Below are positions 44,460 through 55,381 of a DNA stretch of 64,000 nt, one piece after another (position 1 is the first letter of the stretch; each line of letters starts with the position of its first letter). Under the pieces are notes generated by a model, which was not told the origin of the DNA, did no database searches, and saw nothing but the letters and a program-made list of their open reading frames with translations. A program made the translations under genes and the position numbers. Origin of the DNA: Eleusine coracana subsp. coracana (taxonomy: Eukaryota; Streptophyta; Magnoliopsida; Poales; Poaceae); the NCBI GenBank assembly GCA_032690845.1, contig CM064430.1, positions 44,923,882-44,987,881 on the forward strand, in the 5' to 3' direction.

Positions 44460-45484
44460 TAGATCTTTACTAAGATGTTAAGTTAAAGTCACATAATTGT
44501 GCGCTGAAGGAGACGCACATTATGGTGCGTATCATCAGAAACAGAACATTGACGCGGGCAACAGTCCCGTTTCTCTGGCTCCACTCTTTTTCCATCCTCA
44601 ATTGGCGCAGGCGCCACATGTTGTCGAACCCAATACAGGCTCTTCGACAATCGTACCGCAAGGAAAACTCCTCCATCTTGGGCGCTGAGATCGAAAAAGT
44701 GAACTCGCTGTCTACATTCCAATCCAAAAAGAACTTCTTAAGTTCTGGGGCTATCATAACAATATTGCTTGGTGCGTCGGCGTCGATCGTGAAAAAATCA
44801 ACCTCCTCCAACGACATGGAATCGAGTACCACCGTGTCCATTGTCCTGCCCATGGCCGAAGTCATGCCGACCTTACGCAGGCGTGGGCAGCGGCGGAGGA
44901 TGGCACTGAGGTCGACAGTACAGGCCACGAGGTTGAGCCACAGTTGCTCCAGCGAGGCCGGTGGCAGATTCAATTCGAGCCATACGACGTTCAAATGCAT
45001 CGAGGTGGCCCTTGAGTAGCAGGGCAGCGCAAAGGGAATGGGGTCGTCGAAGAAGAAGTTGTTGCATCCGTACACCGATACCATGAGCTCCTTCGGCGCA
45101 AGCTGATCGATTGCGCGGAGCAGCGAGGAGATCCGCGCGCCGGTGATACTGGGGTCCCTGGGAACTCTCATCTTGAGGTAGTTGATGTTGGGGCGGACAC
45201 GACCAAGGACGATCTCAAGCGCCTCAGGTGCGACGCCATCCAACCTCAGATCACGAAGCTCGGTCCAGAGGCCGCGCCACCGGTGAGATCGAGAGCACGC
45301 TGGTGCGCACGGCTTCACGAACACAGCCCAGACGGCCAAGCACGTCGATGAGCAGCCCGTCGGGGAGGTCGCTGATCCGGTCCTCGTCATCCCCACCTGG
45401 GCGGGGCGAAGAACGACGCCGACCTCCTTCTCCTTGCGGCGTAGGCGGTGGCGAGACCAGGCGGCGGCCAGACCGGAGCTGCAT

Positions 45485-46141
45485 TGCTAGCTTAACTGCG
45501 CTGCAGACGAAAGATCAAAGAAATGAGTAAAGGAACCACAGGGCGTCAATATGGCGATGGAGAACACCAACTAGCCAACTGTAGTTTGCACAAACTAGTA
45601 ATCAACATCAGCATGACTAAACAAATTAGTCACAGGAGCGAGGGAAAAAAATGACACCTTAAGATGGATGGGCAACGTCGGCCAGCTGCAACTTCGCTTG
45701 GCGGCTGTGCTAGAGAGGAGGCAGAGGCTCCCGGCGCGGCAGCGGCTTGTGTAGTCGTGGATGCGGCCAACGAAAAAACGGAAAAAGGGTTAAACCAATA
45801 GTACTCCCCTAGAACGATGGGCTACGCACCCTCCTCTCACCGCCCATCGTCCTGTCCCGTCATCGAGCTACGCCCTGGCGCGCGTGCTGCGTCCTGCTGG
45901 CTGCCATGGCGATTCGCTCAGAATCTCTTTCTCCTTTTTCTTTCATTTCATTAATGCAGGACTGCTACCCAGCCCAGCTAGCGACTCGACACTGTACTGG
46001 CCTACGGCTACGGAGTACCACTGTCTTCGCTCGTGATGTGAGATATTGTGGTCATGTAGTGTTCGACAATTTATGAATGGAGATTTAATAATTAAATTAA
46101 TGCATAGAGTACGTTCATTTCCATCAGTAGTATATTATTAA
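45485..46141. other. upstream region of the F-box gene
   Basis: No coding frame was seen. A stretch near 45630-45690 ('agtcacaggagcgag', 'gatggatgggcaacgtc') is matched at 62693-62735 ahead of the second F-box relic, so the two genes share ancestral 5' flanking sequence. Confidence 0.55.
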
Positions 46142-47159
46142 GTATATGTTTGACATTAGTTATGTTTAAAGTGTTTATAGTATTTATTTTTTTTAAATTA
46201 CTTACAATGTTTATATCTCTACAATCTATTAATTGAAGTACGATCATTCACTTCGTGTCCACAAAGTTAGAGACTGAATCCAAATCGGTTTCGTAACTTC
46301 TATATCAAGTACCGATTTTTAAAATCATAACTCTCACGTTTGGAGCTCAAATTAGACAAACTCAGACTCTATCTTGTAGCTCTCAAAAAGTTCTACAACT
46401 TCAGTATTCAATAAAAGTCCAGATCCCGTAGTTTTTGTTTTCAAATATGCGATGCAAAAATATTTCTTCTGATTCGGACTCCTTTACACAGGTCGCTATG
46501 CGGGGCACATATCTTCTAGTTTCGTAGTACAAATAATATGATCCATATATATTTGAAAAGGCCTCGACAAGATCTACAGCTTTCGTGTTTTAACTTTTTT
46601 CATTAAAGTAAATCTTCAATTTCAAAATTATGTTGCAATACAGTGCTATTTCTAGACTCCGTGAATTAATTTTTTCCTTTTGGATAAAGCTTCTAGAATA
46701 TGGTAAAAAATAGTGATAAAGTTATTATTTTTAACATATAAAATAGTATACTAAGAAGCACCAACGATAATACAAATATAATTTTTCATGTAAAAAATAT
46801 CAATAATATTGTATATATCTAATAATTATATTGTGTAAATAATTTATATTTAAATTATTAATTGTTTTTTAAGTCCGTAGCAACGCACGGATATTTTGCT
46901 AGTATAATGTATAAGCAATCAACCGTTTAGTAAAATTATTTATTATATTTTTGTGAAACTGTTTTTGTTAAGAGAAAGAACCACCATAAACACTATAAAC
47001 TATATTTTGCTGCTTTGTCTAAAGTGCTTATGGATAGTATAAAATGACAAAGTGTTTATATCATAAGTATTTCTCTATTTTATTATTTGACTGTGCAAAG
47101 TACTTATTGAGTATAAACACATTCAACAAATAGTTCAATAAGCAATGTCAAATACATCC
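46142..47159. mobile_element. Tourist/PIF-Harbinger-type MITE, split by a Helitron
   Basis: The left end GTATATGTTTGACA and right end TGTCAAATACATCC are inverted partners of the family at 58968-59326, and TAA flanks both sides. Without the nested Helitron it is 331 bp. The internal motif 'agtgcttatgg' is shared with the intact relative. Confidence 0.75.
46216..46902 (+). mobile_element. non-autonomous Helitron, copy 1
   Basis: It starts TCTCTACAATC after an A and ends with the hairpin TCCGTAGCAACGCACGGA followed by ATATTTTG and CTAG before a T. This is the A-TC...CTAG-T insertion pattern of Helitrons. No coding capacity was seen. It is about 80% or more similar by eye to 58207-58902. Confidence 0.85.
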
Positions 47160-48165
47160 TAAATTTTAATATCAATATTATAAACAGTTTAAAACTTGGC
47201 GCACTAAAATTATGCTATCATCCAAACTTTGTAGTTGGTTTTAGTCATTAGTTCGATCAAGATGAGTGAGATGTATATGAAAGCTGCTAACGCTATAGCG
47301 GTAGACAACTAATGGAAGGATTTTTTAGAGGGAAACGCACATGTCTATTTGTTGGTGGTCATGATATGTGATTAAGGAGACATGCTTTAAGAAATGGCGA
47401 TAGCTGTGTCATGCAGGGGCTCGTCCATGCTGTACGGTTGGATTCCATGCGAATTACAGGAGAAATCCCCTGTTCTAATTAGGCAATCATGGTGTACATA
47501 GACATCATTTTTGGTTATTTTGAGGCTTTGGTGTGAGAATCTCACCTTTTGGTTTTGTGGTGACTTTAGAAGATGAAGATAAAGCACATCGTATTAAACT
47601 CTTGTATATGTAACTTCTAAGAGATAAAATGAATTATAGAACATGCTCTACAACTCTTACAAAATGAAACAAACAATCCTCGTAATATTAAACTCCCTCA
47701 CTACTCTTTATTTTCAAATAAATATTTTAAAAAATTCAAACCGACTGCCTTGCAGAAAAAAGAAATGAGTAATGGAAAGGCAGCTATGTGTAGAGCGTTG
47801 ATGGAGATACATGATGAGCGGGTAATTTCTATTAACAGATCAGCATCAGAAAACAGATTAGCTAGTCAACAGTATCGAGGCAAAAGAAATGGCACCGTGA
47901 TTGGGGGCATCCGGAATGGGGCACCTGCTGGCACGCTGAGCCAGATAGAAGGCACGCTCGCTCTCTCTCTCCATGAGCCCCAGCGCTGCCACGACGAGGA
48001 GAAAGGATGGATGGACTGGACGGGAGGCGACAGGCGAGTCATGGGCCATGCGTCCAGCCAGAGCACCGTACGATCTGCTTCCGGCGAGTCAGCGGCGCCT
48101 GGTCAGCGTCAAGTAAATGGACCCAACTTCCAGAGAAATGGAATCCACGCCCCTGCATCGCACCA
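47160..48165. other. intergenic, one unassigned open frame
   Basis: It is AT-rich to about 47740. A 141-codon plus-strand frame (47750-48175) has no recognised domain and unusual composition. I do not call it a gene. A short phrase (agtaaatgg-ccaactt-ccag, about 48110) recurs near 63226, hinting at repeat origin. Confidence 0.35.
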
Positions 48166-48909
48166 ATATTTGTGATTTTGCCCATGGTGAGAATGGGCTT
48201 GGCTCAAATACCCACGAAAAATTAGGCTTCGTTACAATGGCTATTGAAACATGAACACATAGATAAAATGTTTATATATCTTTTTCTTGACAAAAATGCC
48301 CTCGACGTGAAGGCGGCGGCGACCACGGGTGGCGGCGGCGAGCACGGCGGCAGGGGTTGACGCGGCGGCCGAGGCGGCACGGAAAGACGGGGCCACGGCA
48401 GAAAGCAGTGTGCGGCGGCGCGGGGAGGCGGGACGGCGAACTGCGACGGCACGAGGTGGTGAGGCCGCAACGCGCGAGGGCACGAGGAGGCAGGCTGCGG
48501 CGGCAAGCGTGACGCCGCGCGAGGTTGCAGGGAGGCGGGGCCGCGGCGGCGAGTGCGGCAGCGCGAGGAGGCAAGGCCGCGGCGGCGAGTGCGGCGGCGC
48601 GGGGTGGCGGGGAGGCGAGACCGCGACCACGAGTGTGACGGCGTGGAGTGGCGGGGAGGCGAGGCTGGCGGCGGCGAGTGCGGCAGCACGGGATGGCGGG
48701 GAGGCGAGGTCGCAACGGCGAGGGGCTGTGCGATGACGCGAGGTTGCGGTGATGTGAGGAAGATAAAAGACGAGGGTAATTTGGACCAAAAATGTTTTGA
48801 TGGGCATTTTACCGGTATGTTCATGTTTCAATAAGTATTTTAAAGAAGCCCAATATTTCATAGGTATTTGGGCGAAGCCCATTCTCACCGTGGGCAAAAT
48901 CACAAATAT
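48166..48909. mobile_element. Mutator-like element with long terminal inverted repeats and GC-rich core
   Basis: Arms of about 95 bp (48166-48260 and 48815-48909), starting ATATTTGTGATTTTGCCC, are inverted copies with scattered differences. The core is about 75-80% GC and holds a 44-45 bp tandem repeat. No clear 9-bp target duplication was seen. It could be a Pack-MULE that captured GC-rich sequence; no captured gene was recognised. Confidence 0.7.
48551..48725. repeat. GC-rich minisatellite inside the Mutator-like element
   Basis: Units begin with 'gagtg' at 48551, 48587, 48631 and 48676, with a last partial unit at 48720 (steps of 36, 44, 45 and 44 bp). The shared middle part is 'gtggcggggaggcgag'. 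Confidence 0.75.
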
Positions 48910-48922
48910 CTCCTCTATCTAA

Positions 48923-49235
48923 GGGCGTCCACAGAGGTGCTCACCTATAATTTGCTAACTCATGAGCGAAAGACAAGGTAACAAATACACTATCTACAAC
49001 ACACTGCCCAAAAAACACATGGAGCCCAGGTTGAACGACGATCCAATAGCCAATGGGAGGAAAACAGAGAATCCAAAGGGTGAGAGGACAGGTTGTGGGC
49101 CCCACAGCTATCTATATATCACTGCTTGCAGTAGCGCTATCATTTTCTCTGTCCACACGTTTTCTCCTCCACGTGAGCAAGAATCCAATGTGTTGTCTGA
49201 CAAACGCTATTGAATAGTAACCATTGTAGAGGCCC
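48923..49235. mobile_element. Tourist/PIF-Harbinger-type MITE
   Basis: It is 313 bp with ends GGGCGTCCACAGAGG and CCATTGTAGAGGCCC (imperfect inverted partners), flanked by TAA on both sides. Confidence 0.75.
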
Positions 49236-49349
49236 TAAGAGCAAAAGCCGCATTTTATGGTGTAGCCTTGTCTGCTCCTGTCCCATCGTTGCTCTGGCTG
49301 CGTGGGCAGATGACGGCCTTGTTGCGCGCTGCTCTGTTCTCCCTCGCAC

Positions 49350-49361
49350 CATCAATTCCTC
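49350..49361 (+). repeat. LINE target-site duplication, left copy
   Basis: ATCAATTCCTCC, identical to 55370-55381; the first A may belong to the poly-A on the right side. Confidence 0.9.
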
Positions 49362-49618
49362 CGTTACGAACTTTGAGAATCCAACACTTGACCACGGCCA
49401 GTGAAAAAGTCTTTGGCGGTTAACGCGCTTACGCGCTGACAGCTCGGAGCAGGTACCAAACCTGGCCGGAGCTAGGGTTTCGGGAGGGTGCTCATCCTCA
49501 AGCAGGCTGTCCCGCTAGTCCTACTTGGGCCGAGCTGCTGTTCTACTACTGAGTCCTCCCCTGCACTGGTGGTGGCGGGAGCTGTCTTACAGAAAAGCGG
49601 TGGCAGGGCGGTGAGGCT

Positions 49619-51232
49619 ATGACGGGTCGTGGCGCTCGTGGAGGAGGGAGCAGCTGGGTTGGTGAGAAAAATGGGGGTCGAGGTGGTAGGGGAGACGGTT
49701 TGGAGGGGCTTATGAGGGGACTACGACTCTCAGAGGAGGAGAGGAGCGGGATCCGTGGTGAATGGCGGAAGAAGCCGGCGGCGGATGACCAGCCTCCATA
49801 GGCAGTGGGGAAATTGTTCTCCCCCAAGGCGGGCTTCGCCGATGGCCTTGCATAGACGCTTGGAAGGATCTGGTGCCCGGTGCAGGGCATCAAATGCAAA
49901 GATTTAGGGCATAATTTGTTCCTATTCACTTTTCTGCAACCTGGAGGTAAGCGTCGTGTTATCACTGAGGGTCCATGGGAATTCAGTGGTGATCTACTCA
50001 TTGTGGTTGACTTTGATGGCACCAAGAGGTTCAAGGTTCTAGAATTCATATACACACCTATGTGGCTCCGAATTTTCGATCTTCCATTGGGGATGATGGA
50101 TGCGGCCAATGGCAAACTGATTGGCAATAAAACGAGGAAGACTCACATGGTGGATGCAGAGGAGGATGGCAGCGCAGTTGGCGGTTACCTCCGAGTGAAG
50201 GTGCGGGTGGATGTGCGTAAACCTCTTTTGCGTGGCATTATGGTGGAGGAGGAGGTGGATGGTGCTGAATGTTGGTGCCCGTTTCAATACGAGCATCTTT
50301 CAAATTTTTGCTACGGCTGTGGGAAGCTAGGCCATGTCAAGAAGGACTGTGATGACTACTTGGTGGTGGAAGGGGAAGTAAGGCAATATGGTGACTGGCT
50401 GCATGCTGCCCCGACTAGGCGACGGATGTCGGCTGATACGCGGTCCAGGTGGTCGAAGGGGGGAGTTTCAGGGGGGAGCAAAGAGGGTCGGAGATGGGGG
50501 AGCGGGAAGATGGGCAATGGATAGGAGCAGAACAAGGCAATGTCCAGAACACAACTCAACAACAATAAGGAGAATTGTGAATTGCAGGATGATGCTTCCA
50601 ACCCAGTGCGTCCAGTGCTTACGAGAAACAACGAGGCGCAGGGTCAGCCCAGACGTATTACATTTGGTGAGAAGGATGGAAACATGGGCAACAAAATAGA
50701 GCAAATGGCTGTCACCCAGAAGGAAGATGGTGGTCTGAAGGAATTGGCAGGGGATAAAAAGGTCGAGGCTAGGGAGGAAACAAACAACAGTGTGAATGTG
50801 CCAAACACTAACATGCAAGCTATGGCATAACACATAAATGGGGAGAACGGAATGGAGATGGATGATGCCAAAGGGCAGGGGCTGATCCAAAACACATCCC
50901 ATACAGAGATGCAGGAGACAGATCAGCTTGAGGTTGTGCTGCCGGTCCAGAACCTGCAGTCTCGGCTAGGCAGCAAGGTGGAAGGGGGCGAGGGGGGAAA
51001 GAAGAAGAGAAACACTTTCAAGCGTCGGAATCGTGACAAGACACAAGACAACATAGAGAGGATGGAGGAGCTATACTCTGAAGGAGACAGAAAATGAGTG
51101 TTAGAGGACAAGGAGGTCAATGGTGACAATCTCAACAAAAGACTCAAAATTGACGCTTTTGGTGACGGGTTCATGGTGAATGAGCTGATCGAAGAGGTGG
51201 GACTACGTGGTCAGTCCTGCCAAGACCAATGA
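49619..51232 (+). pseudogene. LINE ORF1 (DUF4283-type domain plus zinc knuckle)
   Basis: One unbroken frame register runs from ATG 49619 to TGA 51230, with five premature stops: TAG 49799, TAG 49853, TAG 50522, TAA 50828 and TGA 51095. The domain part (about 49880-50330) has KRRVITEGPWEFSGDLLIV and LRIFDLPLG, typical of DUF4283 in plant LINE ORF1 proteins. A CCHC knuckle CYGCGKLGHVKKDC is at about 50309-50350. The C-terminal third is polar and Lys-rich. The protein would bind element RNA. Its final stop overlaps the ORF2 start (ATGA, 51229-51232). Confidence 0.8.
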
Positions 51233-54200
51233 GGCTTATAGCATGGAATTGCCGGGGATTGGGGAACGGCCCGGCAATTCGGGGCCTTCTGGAGCTCCAG
51301 AAGGAGGAGGACCCCGATGTTTTGTTCCTCTCGGAAACAAAGCATGATGGAAAATGGTTGGATTGGTTGCAGTGGCGACTGGGATTGATGAACATGGTTG
51401 CGAAGGATAGTGAAGGAGCTAGTGGGGGTCTGGTGGTGTTTTGGAGGAAGGGGATAAACCTGGCGGTATAGAATATGTCAAAGTACCTGACATGACAATC
51501 ACAGAAGAGGACGGGTTCATTTGGCGATACACTGGTATCTATGGGGAATCCAAATGCGAGTTGAAGGAAAATACCTGGACAACACTGCGTGCTCTAAAAG
51601 CCACATCAAACCTTCCATGGCTTTGCTGTGGGGATTTCAATGAGGTTCTTTTTGCACATGAGAAGGAAGGGGGCGCAAAGAGCTGAAAGCTCTATGGAAC
51701 ATTTTAGGAAAGCATTGGAGGACTATGAATTCCATGATTTGGGCTTTGTGGGCGATATTTTCACATGGGGCAACAACCACTGCAATGCAAACAGTTATGT
51801 ACGAGAAAGGTTGGATAGGGCGGTGGCAAATATAGCTTGGCGGTGCAAATTCCCTATGGTTTGGATGATCAATGGTGCACCACGGCACTCGGATCATAGG
51901 CCCATCATTGTTGAATTAGGAGAGAGGGAAATGAGGAAATGGGAAGGACCTCATGACGTGCTCAGGAAATTTGAAGCAAGGTGGTTGGAGGAGGAGGATT
52001 GTGCAGCCAAGGTGGAGGAGGCATGTGGCATGGCGCTGGAGGAGGGAAATGTGAAGATGCTTGAAATGCAGAGTCGGGTGCTTCAGGAGTTGTGGGAGTG
52101 GGATAGGTGTGTGTTAGGTGTGTTGGAAAAGAGAATTAAAAATGCGAGGCGTACGTTGGAGAGGTGTAGAAGGGGTGGGCTGTCACAGGCTAATATTAAT
52201 CTAGAGCATGTCCTATGCTTTAAACTTGATCGCCTAGAGGAACAATTGCATATTTTCTGGAAACAACGTGCTCACAATGCATGGCTTCTAAAGGGCGATC
52301 GCAACACAAAATACTTTCAGGCATTTGCGTCTAAGAGAAAGAGGAGAAGCATGATAAAAAATCTAAAAGATGATGTGGGCGGAGTGGTGGTGGGGGACCA
52401 GCTAAAGCAGTTTATTACTAATCAATACCAAATGCTTTTTGTCTCCCATGCAGCAGGTAACCTGGAGGAAGTCCTCTCTTGTGTACACAGGTGTGTCACA
52501 CATGAGATGAATGAAATGTTACTAGCTCCCTTCTCGGGGGATGAAGTCTGGTCCGCGCATAGGGGACTTAAAGGCGCTGGGAGCGGATGGAATACCAGCC
52601 GTGTTCTACAAGCGGTTTTGGAACCTTATCGGCGAACATATTAAAAAGGAGGTGCTGAAAGGAGGGGAGATGCCAGTAGGCTGGAATGACACCATCATAG
52701 TGCTAATTCCCAAAGTTAAAGAGCCAGAGCGACTTAAAGATTTGAGACCAATCAGCTTGTGTACTGTCCTCTACAAGCTCATATCAAAGGTTCTGGCTAA
52801 CAGACTAAAGCTAGTACTTCCTGATATTATATCCCACAAACAAAGTGCTTTTGTCCCGGGGAGGATGATCATAGATAATGTCCTTCTTGCTTATGAGCTC
52901 ACACACTACATAAAAAACAAGAGACAAGGAAGATATGGAACAGCGGCAATCAAACTAGACATGAGCAAAGCGTATGATAGAGTGGAGTGGTCTTTCTTGA
53001 TGGGGATGATGACAAAGTTGGGCTTCAAATAGCAGTGGATAGACTTGATTATGAGGTGTGTCTCAACGGTCAATTACCGTATCAAGGTAAATGGGGCATA
53101 CACAAAAACCATTACGCCGCAGCGAGGACTACGGTAGGGGGACCCCCTTTCCCCTTACCTATTCCTCTTATGTGCGGAGGATCTCTCATCCTTGTTGCAA
53201 AAGGTGGAAAATGACAAGAAGATTGTGGGGGTCAAAGTGTGTCGTCGTGCTCCGAGTGTCAATCACTTGTTCTTTGCAGATGACTCATTGATGCTTATGA
53301 GGGCGGGAAGAGCTTAAGCAAGAGAGCTAAGGCGCATTTTGGAAGTGTATGAAGGTGTCTCAGGCCAAATGATCAATAAGAACAAGTCCTCAATTCTCTT
53401 CAGCCCAAATACGCCACGGCATGTGCGGGAGACTATGAAAGCCACGATGTCAATAACACATGAAACAAGTGGAGAAAGATATTTGGGACTACCGGTTTCA
53501 GTGGGGCGGTCCAAGAAAAACACCTTTGCATACTTAAAAAAGAGAATATGGGCAAGAGTGCAGGGCTGGCAGGAAAAGATGCTCTCAAAAGCGGGCAAGG
53601 AGATACTAATTCAAGCAGTGGCACAAGCAATTCCCACATATGCTATGTCGTGTTTTGACCCTGACAAAAGGCTTGTGTGACGAACTAAGCTCCATGATTG
53701 GTCGGTATTGGTGGAGTCAACAGGACAAGGAACACAAGATGCACTGGCTGAGCTGGGAGACACTAACTCGATCTAAAAAACATGGAGGGTTGGGCTTTCG
53801 TGATCTTCACCTTTTTAACATGGCCATGCTATCAAGACAAGCATGGAGGCTACTAAATAATCAAGACACGCTGTGTGGACAGGTGCTCAAAGCCAAGTAT
53901 TTCCCGGATGGCAAGTTGCTACAATGTTGGGCCCGGGGTGGCATCTCATACTCGTGGCGTAGTATTTTGCAAGGGATTGATCTACTAAAAGAGGGGATAG
54001 TATGGAGGATTGAAAATGGTTTACTTGTCAATATATGGTCTGACCCATGGCTACCACGGAAGACAACTCAAACACCGATTACACCACGAGGCCGATCACT
54101 GCTGACAACAGTTTTTGAGTTGATTGACCCAATTTCAGGTGGCTGGGATGTACAACTAGTGAATGATACCTTTTGGCCTGAAGATGCTGCACTGATCCTT

Positions 54201-55340
54201 GCCATTCCTATCAGACAGGGAGCTCCGGATTGGGTGGCATGGCACTATGACTCTCGAGGACGTTTTTCAGTGAAGTCCGCCTACAAGCTTGCAGTGCAAG
54301 TGAAAGACAGGAGAAGGAGACGCCCACTTTTGGCTTCAGGTAGTAGGGTGGATGCTAGTTTCAAATGGCACAAAATATGGCAAGTGGCGGCTCCTAACAA
54401 AGTAAAAATGTTTCTCTGGAGGTTGGCCCATAACAGCTTGGCGTTTAAACAAAACTTACGGAGGCGTGGAGTCAAAACTGAAACAATTTGCCCAATATGT
54501 AACAGGTTTGATGAAGACGGTGGTCATCTGCTTCTAAAATGCAAGCATGTTCGTGCCTACTGGAAGATGCTAAATTTGGCGAACACTCGTTGTGCTCTTG
54601 CCCAATGTGGTTCGGGGGTGGAGCTGCTTGAACAAATATGGGCGCTGGATAGAGGCGAACAGTTGGTGGTCTTGGTGCTCCTATGGCAGTGGTGGTCGGC
54701 GAGAAATAAAACAAATGCTGGGGGAAAATTGGCCACAGTTGCTGAAGTGTGTAGCTCGGTGAGGTACCATGTGCAGGAATTTCAGAAGCTTCAAAAGCCA
54801 CCAAAGGTACCAAAACCAGCAAGAACAGCCAAGTGGAGCGTGCCACCAGATCACTCCTACAAAATTAATATTGATGGTGCTTTCCTGGCGGAGTCCAACT
54901 CAAGTGGATGGGGCTTTGTGATTAGGGACCAAACAGGTTCAGTTCTGGAATCTGGGGCAGAAAATATTCAGTGGGCGGCTGATGCACTCCAAACTGAAGC
55001 ACTGTCGGCAATGGCCGGCTTGCAACGGGCGGCCTATTGGGGAATGCCAAAGATCATTCTTGAGACGGATACGGCAAACTTAGGTTCTGCAATCATCTCC
55101 GCCACCTGGGACAATAGCCCTGGTGGGAACATTTTCATGCAGATTAGAGAGTTTCTAGCAAACAACTTTGTTTCTTTTGAAGTTAAAGTATGTTCTAGAT
55201 TGTGTAACCAGGTAGCTGACATCTTAGCTAGCCATGGATGTTGTGCTCTGCCCGTGGGCGAGTCTGTGTTCTGGTGTTCGACACCATCATTTGTAGCAAA
55301 CTTGGTTGCTGGTGATTTGCCAGGGGCTGGTGCTGAATGA
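51229..55340 (+). pseudogene. LINE ORF2 (endonuclease, reverse transcriptase, zf-RVT, RNase H)
   Basis: It starts at ATG 51229 (MRLIAWNCRGLG), the APE-type endonuclease. The endonuclease continues through WLCCGDFNEVL (about 51620) and SDHRPIIVEL (about 51891). Frame changes fall near 51460, 51670 and 52550. The RT (from about 52550) has GADGIPAVFYK, LRPISLCTVLYK, QSAFVPGR and KLDMSKAYDRVEW, then the FADD catalytic site at about 53275. Stops occur at 53030 (TAG), about 53132 (TAG) and about 53315 (TAA), with another frame change near 53660. The last 566 codons are clean and hold zf-RVT (KWHKIWQVAAPNKVKMFLWR, about 54363-54422) and RNase H (NIDGAF, ETDTANLG, about 54866-55085). Confidence 0.87.
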
Positions 55341-55370
55341 ATTCCTGTGATGGTTTCAAAAAAAAAAAAA

Positions 55371-55381
55371 TCAATTCCTCC
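55371..55381 (+). repeat. LINE target-site duplication, right copy
   Basis: TCAATTCCTCC directly after the poly-A run, identical to the left copy. Confidence 0.9.

Larger units (their letters stand above)
43153..45484 (-). pseudogene. F-box/FBD-type gene, disrupted
   Basis: On the minus strand the first exon starts at ATG 45484. Its F-box DRISDLPDGLLIDVLGRLGCVREAVRTSVLS (in part) breaks frame at about 45295. It resumes as SHRWRGLWTELRDL with the leucine-rich part (LEQLWLNLVACTVDLSAIL, LEEVDFFTIDADAPSNIV) to about 44510. After an intron of about 850 bp, exon 2 (about 43656-43455) reads QELARLPVTNFSVLKL and GHVFGALVLQLL, where a TGA replaces the Arg codon expected from relatives. Exon 3 (43392-43153) holds the FBD end: PDLEEVEIQGF, DHEVDFLELVF, APMLKRMAIKL. 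Such proteins are thought to act in SCF ubiquitin ligases, but the breaks argue against function here. Confidence 0.75.
49362..55370 (+). mobile_element. full-length L1-type LINE, decayed
   Basis: It is flanked by an exact duplication (A)TCAATTCCTCC at 49350-49361 and 55370-55381, and ends in a run of 13 A bases (55358-55370). The order is a 5' UTR of about 257 bp, ORF1, then ORF2 with endonuclease, reverse transcriptase, a zf-RVT finger and RNase H. Total length is about 6.0 kb. The borders are complete, but both ORFs carry multiple stops or frameshifts. Confidence 0.93.

Noticed and set aside
44489..45019. Plus-strand frames opposite the F-box gene
   Set aside because: They are shadows of the minus-strand F-box/LRR coding sequence, which has recognisable motifs.
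47750..48175. A 141-codon open frame as a gene
   Set aside because: There is no recognised domain, no promoter or splice context, and it runs into the terminal repeat of the Mutator-like element.
48222..48903. Minus-strand frames of 200 and 220 codons and plus-strand 135 codons
   Set aside because: They overlap on both strands in a GC-rich tandem repeat. Open frames are expected there from lack of stop-rich AT triplets, and no domain was seen.
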